Of a stretch of DNA of 46,292 bases, positions 14,511 through 22,894 are shown piece after piece. Position numbers and translations under genes: made by a program. The stretch is from Streptacidiphilus jeojiense (GTDB taxonomy: Bacteria; Actinomycetota; Actinomycetes; Streptomycetales; Streptomycetaceae): positions 1 through 46,292 of the forward strand of contig NZ_JOEH01000051.1 in NCBI RefSeq assembly GCF_000719095.1, in the 5' to 3' direction. Position 1 is the stretch's first letter. Each line of letters starts with the position of its first letter. The notes below the pieces were generated by a model. The model saw only the letters and a program-made list of their open reading frames with translations. It had not been told where the DNA came from and did not search any database.

Positions 14511-15575
14511 GTGTCGTCGCGCGCACAGCAGGGTCTCCCGATCGCAGAAGCGGTTCCGCGTCTGGTCGACTTCGTGCAGGTCGGTCCCAACGATGGGGCG
14601 CACCGGGTTTCCATACGTTTGGCGGTCTCGGCGTTGATGCCGGTCCTCGCGCTCGCTGCGGCGGGGCGGCTGGAGTGGTCTCCCTATGCTCTGCTGGCCT
14701 CCACGGTGGCCGTGTACGGTCGGCGGCGCCCGCCCCGGACCCGGCTGCGAGTCCAGGCAGAGGTTGCTGCCGCCCAGGTGCTGGTGATCGTCGGCGGAGC
14801 CGCGCTGGCCCTCGCCCGGCCGGCTCCCTGGCTGCTGGTGGTCTGCACGGCTTTCGTCGCCGCCGCAACCGCGGCTCTCGCGGACATCCGACGGTGGAAT
14901 CCTCCCGGGGCCTTGTTCTTCCTGTTCGGCTTCGCCGTCTGCGCCAGTCTGCCGGGCACCGATCTGGCCGACGTCGCCGTCGCACTGGCCCTCTCCACGG
15001 CTTCTGTGGTGACCGTCCTGCTGGTGACCGCGTTGGATGCGCCGCTCAAGCACGCCAGCGATACCGACACTCCGATACCCGGACCCCTGCCCGGCCGCAT
15101 CATCGCCGCGCAGGCGGTGGCATGCCTGGGAGCGGGGCTCGCGGCAGGACTGGCTGCGGCCGCGCTCGGCATCGATCGGCCCTACTGGGCCATGGTCTCC
15201 GCCATCATCCCGATCATCGGATCCACGACGTCCGCACAGCTCTCGCGAGCGGGCCACCGCTTCGTCGGCACCCTGGCCGGCGTCATCCCCGCGGCGCTCC
15301 TTTTCCAGATCCACATGAGCCAGCTGGTCTTGCTGCTGCTGGTGGTGGCACTGATGGGATGCACCGAGGCGTTCGTGACGCGGAACTACGCGGGCGCCCT
15401 GGTGTTCCTGACGCCCATGACCATCGCCATGGCGCTGACCACACCAGGAGTGCCCTTGTCCACGCTGCTGGTCGACCGCTGCCTGGAGACCGCGGTGGGC
15501 CTCATGGCCGCCGTGGTCGCCATCATCGCCACCCACCGGATCCGCCACCCCCGAACCGCCGACGCCACAGGCTGA
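14511..15575 (+). CDS. FUSC-family (aromatic-acid exporter-like) membrane protein
   Basis: 354 residues with two blocks of hydrophobic helices (about 40-165 and 205-345) joined by a short linker. The second block contains the FUSC-type motif YWAMVSAIIPIIGSTTSAQLSRAGHRFVGTLAG. FUSC proteins export aromatic carboxylic acids or similar compounds. GTG at 14511 is chosen because AAGGAGGTG stands six bases upstream; the frame further upstream overlaps the divergent MarR gene. Likely target of that MarR regulator. Confidence 0.8.
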   Translation: MSSRAQQGLPIAEAVPRLVDFVQVGPNDGAHRVSIRLAVSALMPVLALAAAGRLEWSPYALLASTVAVYGRRRPPRTRLRVQAEVAAAQVLVIVGGAALALARPAPWLLVVCTAFVAAATAALADIRRWNPPGALFFLFGFAVCASLPGTDLADVAVALALSTASVVTVLLVTALDAPLKHASDTDTPIPGPLPGRIIAAQAVACLGAGLAAGLAAAALGIDRPYWAMVSAIIPIIGSTTSAQLSRAGHRFVGTLAGVIPAALLFQIHMSQLVLLLLVVALMGCTEAFVTRNYAGALVFLTPMTIAMALTTPGVPLSTLLVDRCLETAVGLMAAVVAIIATHRIRHPRTADATG

Positions 15576-15643
15576 CGGTCGGGCCGCCGCAGAGGCGCGT
15601 GCAATCGCTGCCGCTGTGGGGGGCCTAGCGTATCTCAGGAATA

Positions 15644-15657
15644 CATGATTAGTCATG
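15644..15657. promoter_or_regulatory. Inverted repeat upstream of the flavin trio
   Basis: CATGA (15644-15648), four bases, TCATG (15653-15657) stands 50 bp before the start at 15707. The third place to look for its binder is the MarR protein encoded two genes on (16888-17364). Confidence 0.45.
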
Positions 15658-15706
15658 CAAGTTGGAAGTAGTACGACCGCTCCTCGGCACAGAAAGGCCA
15701 CCCATC

Positions 15707-16891
15707 ATGCAGTTCGGGATCTTCTCCGTGAGTGATGTGACCCGCGATCCGGTCACCGGGTACACCCCGAGCGAGGCCGAGAGGATCAGCAACGTCGTCG
15801 AGATGGCCCGGCACGCCGACGAGGCAGGACTGGACGTGTTCGCGATCGGTGAGCACCACAACCCACCGTTCTTCGACTCCTCGCCCACGACGCTCCTGGC
15901 CGCCATCGCCGCGACCACGAAGAACATCGTCCTGTCCACCTCCACAACGCTGATCACCACGAACGACCCGGTCAGGATCGCCGAGGACTACGCGATGCTG
16001 CAGCACCTGGCCAAGGGCCGCCTGGACCTGATGCTGGGCCGCGGCAACACCGGCCCGGTGTATCCGTGGTTCGGCAAGGACATCCGCAAGGGCGTCCACC
16101 TGGCGCTGGAGAACTACAACCTGCTGCACCGGCTGTGGCGCGAGGACGTGGTGGACTGGGACGGGGAGTTCCGCACCCCGCTGCAGGGCTTCACCTCCAC
16201 CCCGAGGCCCTTGGACGACGTCCCCCCGTTCGTCTGGCACGGCTCGATCCGCACCCCCGAGATCGCCGAGCAGGCCGCCTACTACGGCAACGGGTTCTTC
16301 GCCAACAACATCCTCGCGCCGAACGGCCACTTCAAGCCGCTGGTGGACTTCTACCGCAAGCGGTACGAGCACTACGGGCACGGGCGCGCCCAGGACGCGA
16401 TCGTGGGCCTGGGCGGCCAGGCGTACATCGCCAAGCGCTCGCAGGACGCCTACGCCGAGTACCGCCCGTACTTCGACAACAACCCGCACGGCATCCGGAT
16501 CCCGCTGGAGGACTGGACGACGGCCACCCCGTCCAGCGTGGGCAGCCCCCAGGAGGTCATCGACAAGACCCTGGGCTTCCACGATATCTTCGGCGACTAC
16601 CAGCGCCAACTGTGGGTGGTGGACAGCGCCGGGCTGCCGCAGTCCGCAGTGCTCAAGCAGATCGACCTGCTGGCCGAGGAGGTCGTCCCGGTGCTGCGCA
16701 AGGAACTGGCGGCGCGACGTGCCCCGGGCGTCCCCGAGGCGCCGACCCACGCCGACCTGGTGCGCGCCAAGTACGGTGACAAGCCCGCCCGGCAGCCGCG
16801 TCCCAACCCCAACCGCGGGGACAACACCACCGGCACCTCGCCCTACCAGGACAGCGACCCGGCCAAGGCCGCTGTCCAGCCGGCGCTGTGA
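15707..16891 (+). CDS. Luciferase-like flavin-dependent monooxygenase (LLM, CE1758-like family)
   Basis: 394 residues. It begins QFGIFSVSDVTRDPVTGYTPSE and includes FAIGEHHNPPFFDSSP, AEDYAMLQHLAKGRLDLMLGRGN and GVHLALENYNLLHRLW, hallmarks of bacterial luciferase-type enzymes that use reduced FMN. A proline-rich 50-residue tail follows the barrel. The start at 15707 follows AGAAAGG. The arrangement with a MarR gene and an FMN reductase matches, as I recall, the LLM CE1758/CE1759 pair of actinobacteria. Substrate unknown. Confidence 0.87.
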   Translation: MQFGIFSVSDVTRDPVTGYTPSEAERISNVVEMARHADEAGLDVFAIGEHHNPPFFDSSPTTLLAAIAATTKNIVLSTSTTLITTNDPVRIAEDYAMLQHLAKGRLDLMLGRGNTGPVYPWFGKDIRKGVHLALENYNLLHRLWREDVVDWDGEFRTPLQGFTSTPRPLDDVPPFVWHGSIRTPEIAEQAAYYGNGFFANNILAPNGHFKPLVDFYRKRYEHYGHGRAQDAIVGLGGQAYIAKRSQDAYAEYRPYFDNNPHGIRIPLEDWTTATPSSVGSPQEVIDKTLGFHDIFGDYQRQLWVVDSAGLPQSAVLKQIDLLAEEVVPVLRKELAARRAPGVPEAPTHADLVRAKYGDKPARQPRPNPNRGDNTTGTSPYQDSDPAKAAVQPAL

Positions 16892-17364
16892 CCGGCACCG
16901 GCCGGCTCGCCGACGAGGCGTGGGAGAGCCTGTTCCGCGCCCAGGTGGTCCTGGGACGGGAGTTCGCAGCCCAGGACACCTGGGACGAGATCCCACGCGG
17001 CGACTACGACATCCTGTACACCCTGGCCAAGGCCCCCGAGGGCCTGCGGATGACGGAGATCAACCGGCAGGTGATGCTCACTCAGCCCGGCATCTCCCGT
17101 CTGGTCACCCGTCTCGAGCAACAAGGACTGGTGGAGCGGCAGCCGGACCCCGATGACGCCCGCGCGCAGCGAGTCCGGCTCACCGAGGTTGGCCGCGAAC
17201 TGCAGCGCCGGGTCGGCCGCCGACACGTACGGCACGTCATTCGGGCCATGACCCGCGCCCTGGACCCCGACCAGCTAAGGCAACTGCGAGAGCTGTGTAC
17301 CGCACTGACCGCAGCCGCTGAAGCCGCATCCCCCGCAACCGAGAAGGGACACCACACTTCATGA
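16888..17364 (+). CDS. MarR-family regulator inside the flavin operon
   Basis: 158 residues; winged helix at about 35-105 (IPRGDYDILYTLAKAPEGLRMTEINRQVMLTQPGISRLVTRLEQQGLVERQPDPDDAR). The start is a GTG overlapping the monooxygenase stop by 4 bp (GTGA). The stop overlaps the next gene (ATGA at 17361-17364). Three-gene coupling suggests autoregulation of the operon, probably through the CATGA/TCATG repeat at 15644. Confidence 0.87.
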   Translation: MTGTGRLADEAWESLFRAQVVLGREFAAQDTWDEIPRGDYDILYTLAKAPEGLRMTEINRQVMLTQPGISRLVTRLEQQGLVERQPDPDDARAQRVRLTEVGRELQRRVGRRHVRHVIRAMTRALDPDQLRQLRELCTALTAAAEAASPATEKGHHTS

Positions 17365-18119
17365 CCGCCACTACGGTGAACCACATCGTTCCTCGCACCT
17401 CTGTACGCAGCATCGTCGTGGTCAGCGCGGGCATAGGCGATCCGTCCTCGTCCAAGCTGTTGGCCGACCGGCTCGCGCAGAAGACCCTCGACCTGCTGCG
17501 CGAGCGCGGCGTCGAGGCACAGGTCGCAACCATCGAACTGCGTGACCTGGTGCAGGAGATCGGCAGGGCCACCGTATCCGGCTTCATCGGGCAAGACCTG
17601 CGCCCCGCTGTGGAGCGCCTGGCTACCGCCGACGCGGTGATCGCTGCCACCCCGGTGTACAAGGCAGGCGTCAGTGGCCTGTTCAAGTCTTTCGTCGACC
17701 TGCTCGACAACGACCTCCTGATCGCCAAGCCCGTCGCTGTCACCGCGACCGCCGGCAGTGCCCGGCACGCCCTGGTCCCCGACGAGCAGATGCGCCCACT
17801 GTTCGCCTTCCTGCGCGCGCTGGTGATTCCCACCGCCCTGTTCGCCGCCCCCGAGGACTGGGCCGACCGCGCCCTCGGCACCCGGATCGAGAGGGCGGCG
17901 ACCGAACTCGCCGCACTCATCCACAGCGGGGTCGCCACCACCATCGCTGACGGCTCCTGGACCCGCTACCAGCACGAATTCGACAGCATCGCACAGCCTA
18001 CCGGTGCCGAGGCGCAGGTGGCCTCGCCCGCCGACACCGAGTTCACAGGGATCGACTTCGACTCCGACCTGATGCGCCTCGCCACCGGCGGAACACCTGC
18101 TGCCGCTGACAGGTCGTAG
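17361..18119 (+). CDS. NADPH-dependent FMN reductase (CE1759-like, partner of the LLM monooxygenase)
   Basis: 252 residues, flavodoxin-like fold. It has the N-terminal VVSAGIGDPSSSKLLADRLA (phosphate loop), ADAVIAATPVYKAGVSGLFKSFVDLLD (flavin ring loop) and PVAVTATAGSARHALVPDEQ. It should supply reduced FMN to the luciferase-like enzyme encoded two genes upstream. Translationally coupled to the MarR gene by an ATGA overlap. Confidence 0.87.
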   Translation: MTATTVNHIVPRTSVRSIVVVSAGIGDPSSSKLLADRLAQKTLDLLRERGVEAQVATIELRDLVQEIGRATVSGFIGQDLRPAVERLATADAVIAATPVYKAGVSGLFKSFVDLLDNDLLIAKPVAVTATAGSARHALVPDEQMRPLFAFLRALVIPTALFAAPEDWADRALGTRIERAATELAALIHSGVATTIADGSWTRYQHEFDSIAQPTGAEAQVASPADTEFTGIDFDSDLMRLATGGTPAAADRS

Positions 18120-18179
18120 TGAGCCGCCTGAGAATACGGTCCGACACCCTGGCAGGGACGCTCCGTTGGGCAGAGGGCC

Positions 18180-18404
18180 GTGGGGCTGGAGGTCCTGACC
18201 AAACGCGAGCACGAAGTCCTGGAAGCCCTCGCCCAGGGGCAGACCAACAGCGAAATCGCCGAACGCCTAGTGCTCTCGGAGTCGACCATTAAGACGCATG
18301 TCAGCTGGATCCTCGGGAAGATCGGGGCCCGGGACCGCGTCCACGCCGTGATCATCGCCTACGAGACCGGGCTGGTCCGACCGGACGTCCCGCCGCACAA
18401 CTGA
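18180..18404 (+). pseudogene. Orphan NarL/FixJ-type HTH tail (response-regulator remnant)
   Basis: 74 residues from a possible GTG start. They contain a complete LuxR HTH (LTKREHEVLEALAQGQTNSEIAERLVLSESTIKTHVSWILGKI) and the typical ending VIIAYETGLVRP. No receiver domain precedes it: an in-frame TGA lies at 18129-18131 and the intervening codons are not protein-like. It is probably the remains of a response regulator; a functional HTH-only protein cannot be excluded. Its tail is similar to that of the regulator at 24160 (VVIAYETGLVRP), but it faces a different neighbour. Confidence 0.6.
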
Positions 18405-18481
18405 CCCGCGCCGAGCAACTCGGGCTGTCTCACTATGAGCCAGGTGATGCCCAACAGCGCCCCCGCGCATCCCCCGTGCCG

Positions 18482-20008
18482 CTACACCCTGGTCCACCTG
18501 GGGTGGTGTTCGCCGACACCAGGTTCTCTCGCCGACCGGATGCGGCCCTTGGGGAGGAATTTCGTTTGCAGGACCGGCCCGGCCCATCCGGCCAGTGCGC
18601 CCATCAGCAACGCCGCTGTGATCGTCCACAGGACGTTGTCGCTCACCCCGGCCCGTATTCCGCCCATCTGCATGCCGAACAGGCCAAGGCTGAGATGGAC
18701 CTGGCCGGTGGCCATCCACGCCACCGCTCCCAGAACGGCAGCGGTGGTCACACTGAACTTGATCGGCAGCCCGAGGGGACCGGCGAGGAGATCCTGGCGG
18801 GGCTTGCGCGGGCGGGTCGTCGAGCCGGTGCGAGCCGCGACCGCGGCGCAGCCCAGGAGTGCAACGAGGGCAACCGCGAGGGCGGCCAGCCACAGCGGCC
18901 ATCCGGCTGTGGTCAGGGAGTCCAGGTGCAGGGTGCGGTCGTGCTGCCCTGCGAACGGGCTGCCTCCCGTGCCGCCCATCATGCCGGCCATCGGGTTGCC
19001 GCCCTGGGGGCTGGCGGGGTGCGTGCTGGCTGTCCACGGGGAGCCGAGGCCGAGCGTCAGGAGCACGATCACGGCGTTCGGAGCGAGCAGCAGAGCGGCT
19101 CCAGCCGCGGTCTGCACCCGGCCGCCGGCCACGATTCCGACGAGGGTGAAGACGAGCAGCGGAGCGGCTCCCAGGATGAGAAGGGTGCGCAGGAGAGCGG
19201 AAAGCCCAGGCGCCCAGTGGGGTCGGAGCCGGTCCAGTAGACCGCCGAGTTGCAGCCTGACGCGGCGGCTGATCAGACACCCCACGGTGAGAACGACTGC
19301 CAACCACAGGACGCTGCCGAACATGGCCGATACCGGGTCCACGTGGTAGCCCACAGCGAGTCCGTTCGCTCCGCTGCCGAGGAGGCCGCTGAGGGGGCTT
19401 CCGCCACCGGTAGTTCCTGTTGCGGAACCACCGGCGCCCAGTCCGCTCATCGCCGACTTGGGGAGCTTGAGCGTGCCCGAAGCGAGGCCGGCGACGATGG
19501 TGAGGCTGATGCTCGCCGCGGTCACTGTCCCTGCGATGCGCACCGCCAGCTCATTTTCGCTGAGCTGAGGTAGCCGCCGGGAGAACACGAACCAGAGCAC
19601 GAGTGTGCCGAGCAACGTCACTCCCAGCGGCATCAGGTCGACGGCTCCGCTCACCGTCGGGCTCATCCCCCCGCCGAACATGCCCCCCATCCCGGTGGCC
19701 TGTGAACCTGTGCTCGACGCGGTGGAGTGAGCGCTGACGGCGCCTCCGACGGCCATGGCGGTCACGGCCAGAGCAAGGGACCGGGTCGAGCCCACAGATC
19801 CCGCGTTGACCAGGGACAGGGCGAGGACGGAGAGGAACAGCATGGCGGTGACCGCGCACAAGGACGCGGCCGCGCCCTCCAGGGCGCTGCGCCACAACAG
19901 GGCCGGGGCCGGCCTGCGGCGTGGGGGTGTGCGGCGCGCCTGGGACCGGGGGCGGGGTCGGGAGGCTGGAGCGCCTGCAGGGTGAGGACGGGATGCGGCG
20001 GGGGACAT
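18482..20008 (-). CDS. Streptophobe-family integral membrane protein
   Basis: 508 residues. After a basic, proline-rich N-terminus (1-40) come about ten membrane spans separated by glycine- and serine-rich loops (for example GMGGMFGGGMSP and GGNPMAGMMGGTGGS). This pattern is that of the streptophobe family, known almost only from streptomycetes, with no assigned function. The ATG at 20008 has GCGGAGTG upstream. It lies downstream of the MMPL gene in the same direction, but two hairpins separate them, so it is probably a separate transcript. Confidence 0.8.
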   Translation of the reverse strand: MSPAASRPHPAGAPASRPRPRSQARRTPPRRRPAPALLWRSALEGAAASLCAVTAMLFLSVLALSLVNAGSVGSTRSLALAVTAMAVGGAVSAHSTASSTGSQATGMGGMFGGGMSPTVSGAVDLMPLGVTLLGTLVLWFVFSRRLPQLSENELAVRIAGTVTAASISLTIVAGLASGTLKLPKSAMSGLGAGGSATGTTGGGSPLSGLLGSGANGLAVGYHVDPVSAMFGSVLWLAVVLTVGCLISRRVRLQLGGLLDRLRPHWAPGLSALLRTLLILGAAPLLVFTLVGIVAGGRVQTAAGAALLLAPNAVIVLLTLGLGSPWTASTHPASPQGGNPMAGMMGGTGGSPFAGQHDRTLHLDSLTTAGWPLWLAALAVALVALLGCAAVAARTGSTTRPRKPRQDLLAGPLGLPIKFSVTTAAVLGAVAWMATGQVHLSLGLFGMQMGGIRAGVSDNVLWTITAALLMGALAGWAGPVLQTKFLPKGRIRSAREPGVGEHHPRWTRV

Positions 20009-20058
20009 GGAGGGCACTCCGCTTCGAGGGGTACTGGGCGGCTTTCAACGGTCGGGAG

Positions 20059-20091
20059 GCGGCGGGCCCGGTGCGTTGCCGGGCCCGCCGC
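20059..20091 (-). terminator. Strong hairpin upstream of the streptophobe gene
   Basis: A 13-bp perfect stem (20059-20071 with 20079-20091; core GCGGGCCCGG) surrounds a seven-base loop. It lies in the gap between the MMPL stop and the streptophobe start and separates the two transcripts. Confidence 0.6.
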
Positions 20092-20130
20092 GGGCCTCTT
20101 GGCTGAGGCGGTCGGGCCGGCTGCCGAGGT

Positions 20131-20170
20131 CGCGTCCGGCAGAGAAGCAGGGGGCTCCTTGCCGGACGCG
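20131..20170 (-). terminator. Hairpin just after the MMPL stop
   Basis: CGCGTCCGGCA (20131-20141) pairs perfectly with TGCCGGACGCG (20160-20170) over an 18-base loop. It begins 24 bp beyond the MMPL stop codon on the minus strand. Confidence 0.6.
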
Positions 20171-20193
20171 ACATCGCAGGTGCGCGTCGGTGG

Positions 20194-22608
20194 TCAGCTG
20201 TGCGCGGGCTCGGCCTCGGGGGCTGGTGTCGCCTGGCGGTGGACCAGCTTGGAGGGCCACCAGTTCCATCGGCCCAGCAGCAGCACGGCGGAGGGCACCA
20301 GCAGGGTGCGGACCAGGAAGGTGTCCATGAGGATGCCGAGCGCCAGCCCGGTGCCGACGTCGCGCAGCTGGTTGTTGCCGTTGTTGGCGCCGTTGATGGC
20401 CAGGACCGCGAACGTGCCGGCCAGGACCAGTCCGGCGGAGGTGACGGTGGTACCGGTGGCGTTCAGGGCCTTGCATACGGCCTCGCGCAGCGGGAGGTGG
20501 TGGGCCTCCTCGCGGATGCGGGTCATCACCAGGATGTTGTAGTCCTCGCCGAGGGCGAGCAGGAAGACGAACATCAGGAAGGGGAGGATGAAGACCAGGC
20601 CGCCGGAGTGGTCGAGCTTGATGAACAGCAGCACCGCCAGGCCCAGCGAGGAGAAGTAGGACAGTGCGACCGACGCGATCAGGTAGAGCGGGGCCACGAG
20701 GCTGCGCATGACCAAGATCAGCAGCAGGCCGATGACGGCGATGGCGATCGGGATGACGCTTCCCAGGTCGTTGCTGGAGGTGTCGCTGACGTCGTAGAGG
20801 CCGGCCGCCTGTCCGAGGACACCGCTGTCGGTGGCACCGATCTTCTGGGCGACGGCGGTGGTCTTCGCGCGGAGGTCGGGGACGGCGTTCATAGCTGCCG
20901 AGGTGTCCGGGGAGCCGGCGGTCAGTTCCACGCGGAACTGGACGGTCGTGCCGTCAGGGCTGACGTACTGGGCGGTGGAGCGGTACGCCTGGTACTGGGC
21001 CACGGTGAACTTGCCGTCGATCAGCGCGGCCCCCGTGCCCGTGCCGCCTGCGGCCTTCGCTCCCGCTCCGGCCTTCGTGTCGGCGGGTGAGCTGTTGCCG
21101 CCGGCCGGGTTCGCCGCTGTCGAGCGGGTTGGGAGCGGGGGTGTGGGGGAGAGTTTGTCCGCGGGGCCGAGCGCGGTGTGCATGTCGGTGTAGTCGGCGG
21201 CGGTCAGGTTGACGCCGTTGGGGGAGAGCGGTCCGGTGACGTTCTTGAACTGCGAGGCCGACTGCAGCTGCTGTTGGGCGTCGGCGAGCGCGGTGGTGTC
21301 CGCCCAGGCGGATTGCGGCAGTTGGAAGACCAGCATGGTCGGGTTGGCCGTGGTCCGTGGGAAGTGCTCGGTGAGCAGAGCCTGGCCTTGGGCGGAGTCG
21401 GTGCCGGCGGGTGCGCTGGTGCCGCCGCTGAAGCCCGCGGGGGTGTAGCCGGTGGAGGCGGCCGCGAGGGCGCCGAAGAAGGCGAGGCCGATGCAGAGGG
21501 TCGCCACCGGGCGCTGCACGATGCTCCCCGAGATCCGGCCCCACAGGCCCGTCTTGGGGATGCCGGGCCGGATCCGGCTGGGCCAGAACACCGCCCGGCC
21601 CAGGATCGCAAGTAGCGCGGGCAGCAGGGTCAGCCCGGCGAGCAGCATCAGGCCGATGCCGATGGCGAGCGGGATGCCGAGGTTGGAGTAGACCCCGAAG
21701 CTGGCTGCCAGCAGTGACAGCAGGGCGGCGATCACCGTGCCCGCGGAGAAGGTGATGGACTCGCCGACCTTCTCCACCGCCGCGACCACGGCCTCCTTGG
21801 GCGCGGTGCCGGCGCGCAGCTCCTCACGGACTCGGAAGACCAGGAAGAGCCCGTAGTCAGTGCCGGCTCCCAGGACCAGGACCACCAGCAGCACCGAGGC
21901 GAGCGAGGAGATGCTCAGGCCGTGTACCGCCGCTTCCGCGATCAGCGGGCCGGACATCAGCACGACCAGCAGCGCGGGCAGCAGGGTGACCAGCGGGGCC
22001 AGAACGGCCCGGAACACGAAGGCGAGTACGACGATGATCAGCAGCAGGGACAGCCCCTGGGTCTGGCTGCTGCTGTTGCCGGACTGCTTGCTGTTGTCCA
22101 CGTCGGTGGCCACGGGGCCGGCCAGGTGCGACTGCAGGCCGCTGGGCAGGGAGGTCGCCGACACCGCGGACCGCAGGTCTGCGACGATCGTGGTTTCCTC
22201 CTGCTGCTTCTGCCCCCCGGTGGCGGAGAGGTTGGCCAGCACCTGGAGCTGTTCGGCCTTACCGTCCGCGGACCTGCCGGTGTCCTTGACCTGGTGGACC
22301 GACGGCTCCTTGTCCAGCTTCTGCTGGAGGCCGGCGATGGCGCTCTCGTCCGCTGCGGTCAACTGGCCGTCGCGGGCCACGATCACGGTGATCGAGGTCA
22401 GGTTGCTGGGCTGGAGGTTCGAGGCGAGTGTGGCGGCGTGCTGGCTGGGGGCGTTGGCGGGCAGGAAGCTGGTGTTGTCGTTCTGGGTGACGCTGGACAG
22501 CGACGGCAGCAGGTGGACCACCGCGATGGCCGCGCCGACCCACAGGGCCACCAGCGGCCATCGGAACCGGACCGAGAACCGGCCGATCGCGCGGAAGACG
22601 GAATGCAA
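20194..22608 (-). CDS. MMPL/RND-type exporter
   Basis: 804 residues. Two halves each have a large extracellular domain and a six-span block: TM1 near 17-38, an extracellular domain, TMs 2-6 near 170-340 (LLSLLIIVVLAFVFRAVLAP and similar), and a second half with QITGPL-like loops and LLLILVMRSLVAPLYLIASVALSYFSSLGLAVLLF. GEDYNILVMTRIREE is the conserved MMPL segment near the end. MMPL proteins export lipids, hydrophobic compounds or antibiotics using the proton gradient. The start is TTG at 22608, set by GAGGAG upstream; the sequence before it is not protein-like. Divergent from a two-component system that probably controls it. Confidence 0.85.
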   Translation of the reverse strand: MHSVFRAIGRFSVRFRWPLVALWVGAAIAVVHLLPSLSSVTQNDNTSFLPANAPSQHAATLASNLQPSNLTSITVIVARDGQLTAADESAIAGLQQKLDKEPSVHQVKDTGRSADGKAEQLQVLANLSATGGQKQQEETTIVADLRSAVSATSLPSGLQSHLAGPVATDVDNSKQSGNSSSQTQGLSLLLIIVVLAFVFRAVLAPLVTLLPALLVVLMSGPLIAEAAVHGLSISSLASVLLVVLVLGAGTDYGLFLVFRVREELRAGTAPKEAVVAAVEKVGESITFSAGTVIAALLSLLAASFGVYSNLGIPLAIGIGLMLLAGLTLLPALLAILGRAVFWPSRIRPGIPKTGLWGRISGSIVQRPVATLCIGLAFFGALAAASTGYTPAGFSGGTSAPAGTDSAQGQALLTEHFPRTTANPTMLVFQLPQSAWADTTALADAQQQLQSASQFKNVTGPLSPNGVNLTAADYTDMHTALGPADKLSPTPPLPTRSTAANPAGGNSSPADTKAGAGAKAAGGTGTGAALIDGKFTVAQYQAYRSTAQYVSPDGTTVQFRVELTAGSPDTSAAMNAVPDLRAKTTAVAQKIGATDSGVLGQAAGLYDVSDTSSNDLGSVIPIAIAVIGLLLILVMRSLVAPLYLIASVALSYFSSLGLAVLLFIKLDHSGGLVFILPFLMFVFLLALGEDYNILVMTRIREEAHHLPLREAVCKALNATGTTVTSAGLVLAGTFAVLAINGANNGNNQLRDVGTGLALGILMDTFLVRTLLVPSAVLLLGRWNWWPSKLVHRQATPAPEAEPAHS

Positions 22609-22786
22609 GGTGTTTCTCCTCGTCGTGAATCCCCCAGGGCGGGGCGTCGCCGCTGCGGTCGCGGCGGTACGCCTGCACGCCCGCGCAACCGGACGGACCA
22701 AGGAGGCGGAGCGCAGGCGAGCAGGCTGTGCTCAACCCTGCCCGGGCGCCGACGGGGCCCGCGTCCCGCTCAGGTCGGTTTGCCCG

Positions 22787-22856
22787 TACCGCGACCGCGG
22801 TATCGGGTCCTGTCACGCGCTACCCCCACCGTGGTGCCGTGACCGGTACCACGGCA
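22787..22856. promoter_or_regulatory. Palindromes in the MMPL / histidine-kinase divergent region
   Basis: TACCGCG-AC-CGCGGTA (22787-22802) is a perfect 7-bp inverted repeat. A second repeat, TGCCGTG (22835-22841) with CACGGCA (22850-22856), surrounds the palindrome ACCGGT. The first has the same core as 24871-24884 and 24904-24917, and lies 93 bp upstream of the kinase start. Confidence 0.6.
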
Positions 22857-22894
22857 TGAAGCCCGGGGCCCGCCGGCCGTTTAGCGTGGGTGCC

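Noticed and set aside
21860..22894. Long in-frame extension upstream of the histidine kinase
   Set aside because: It overlaps the divergent MMPL gene on the other strand, has Ser/Arg-rich low-complexity sequence and no domain; the kinase starts at 22895.
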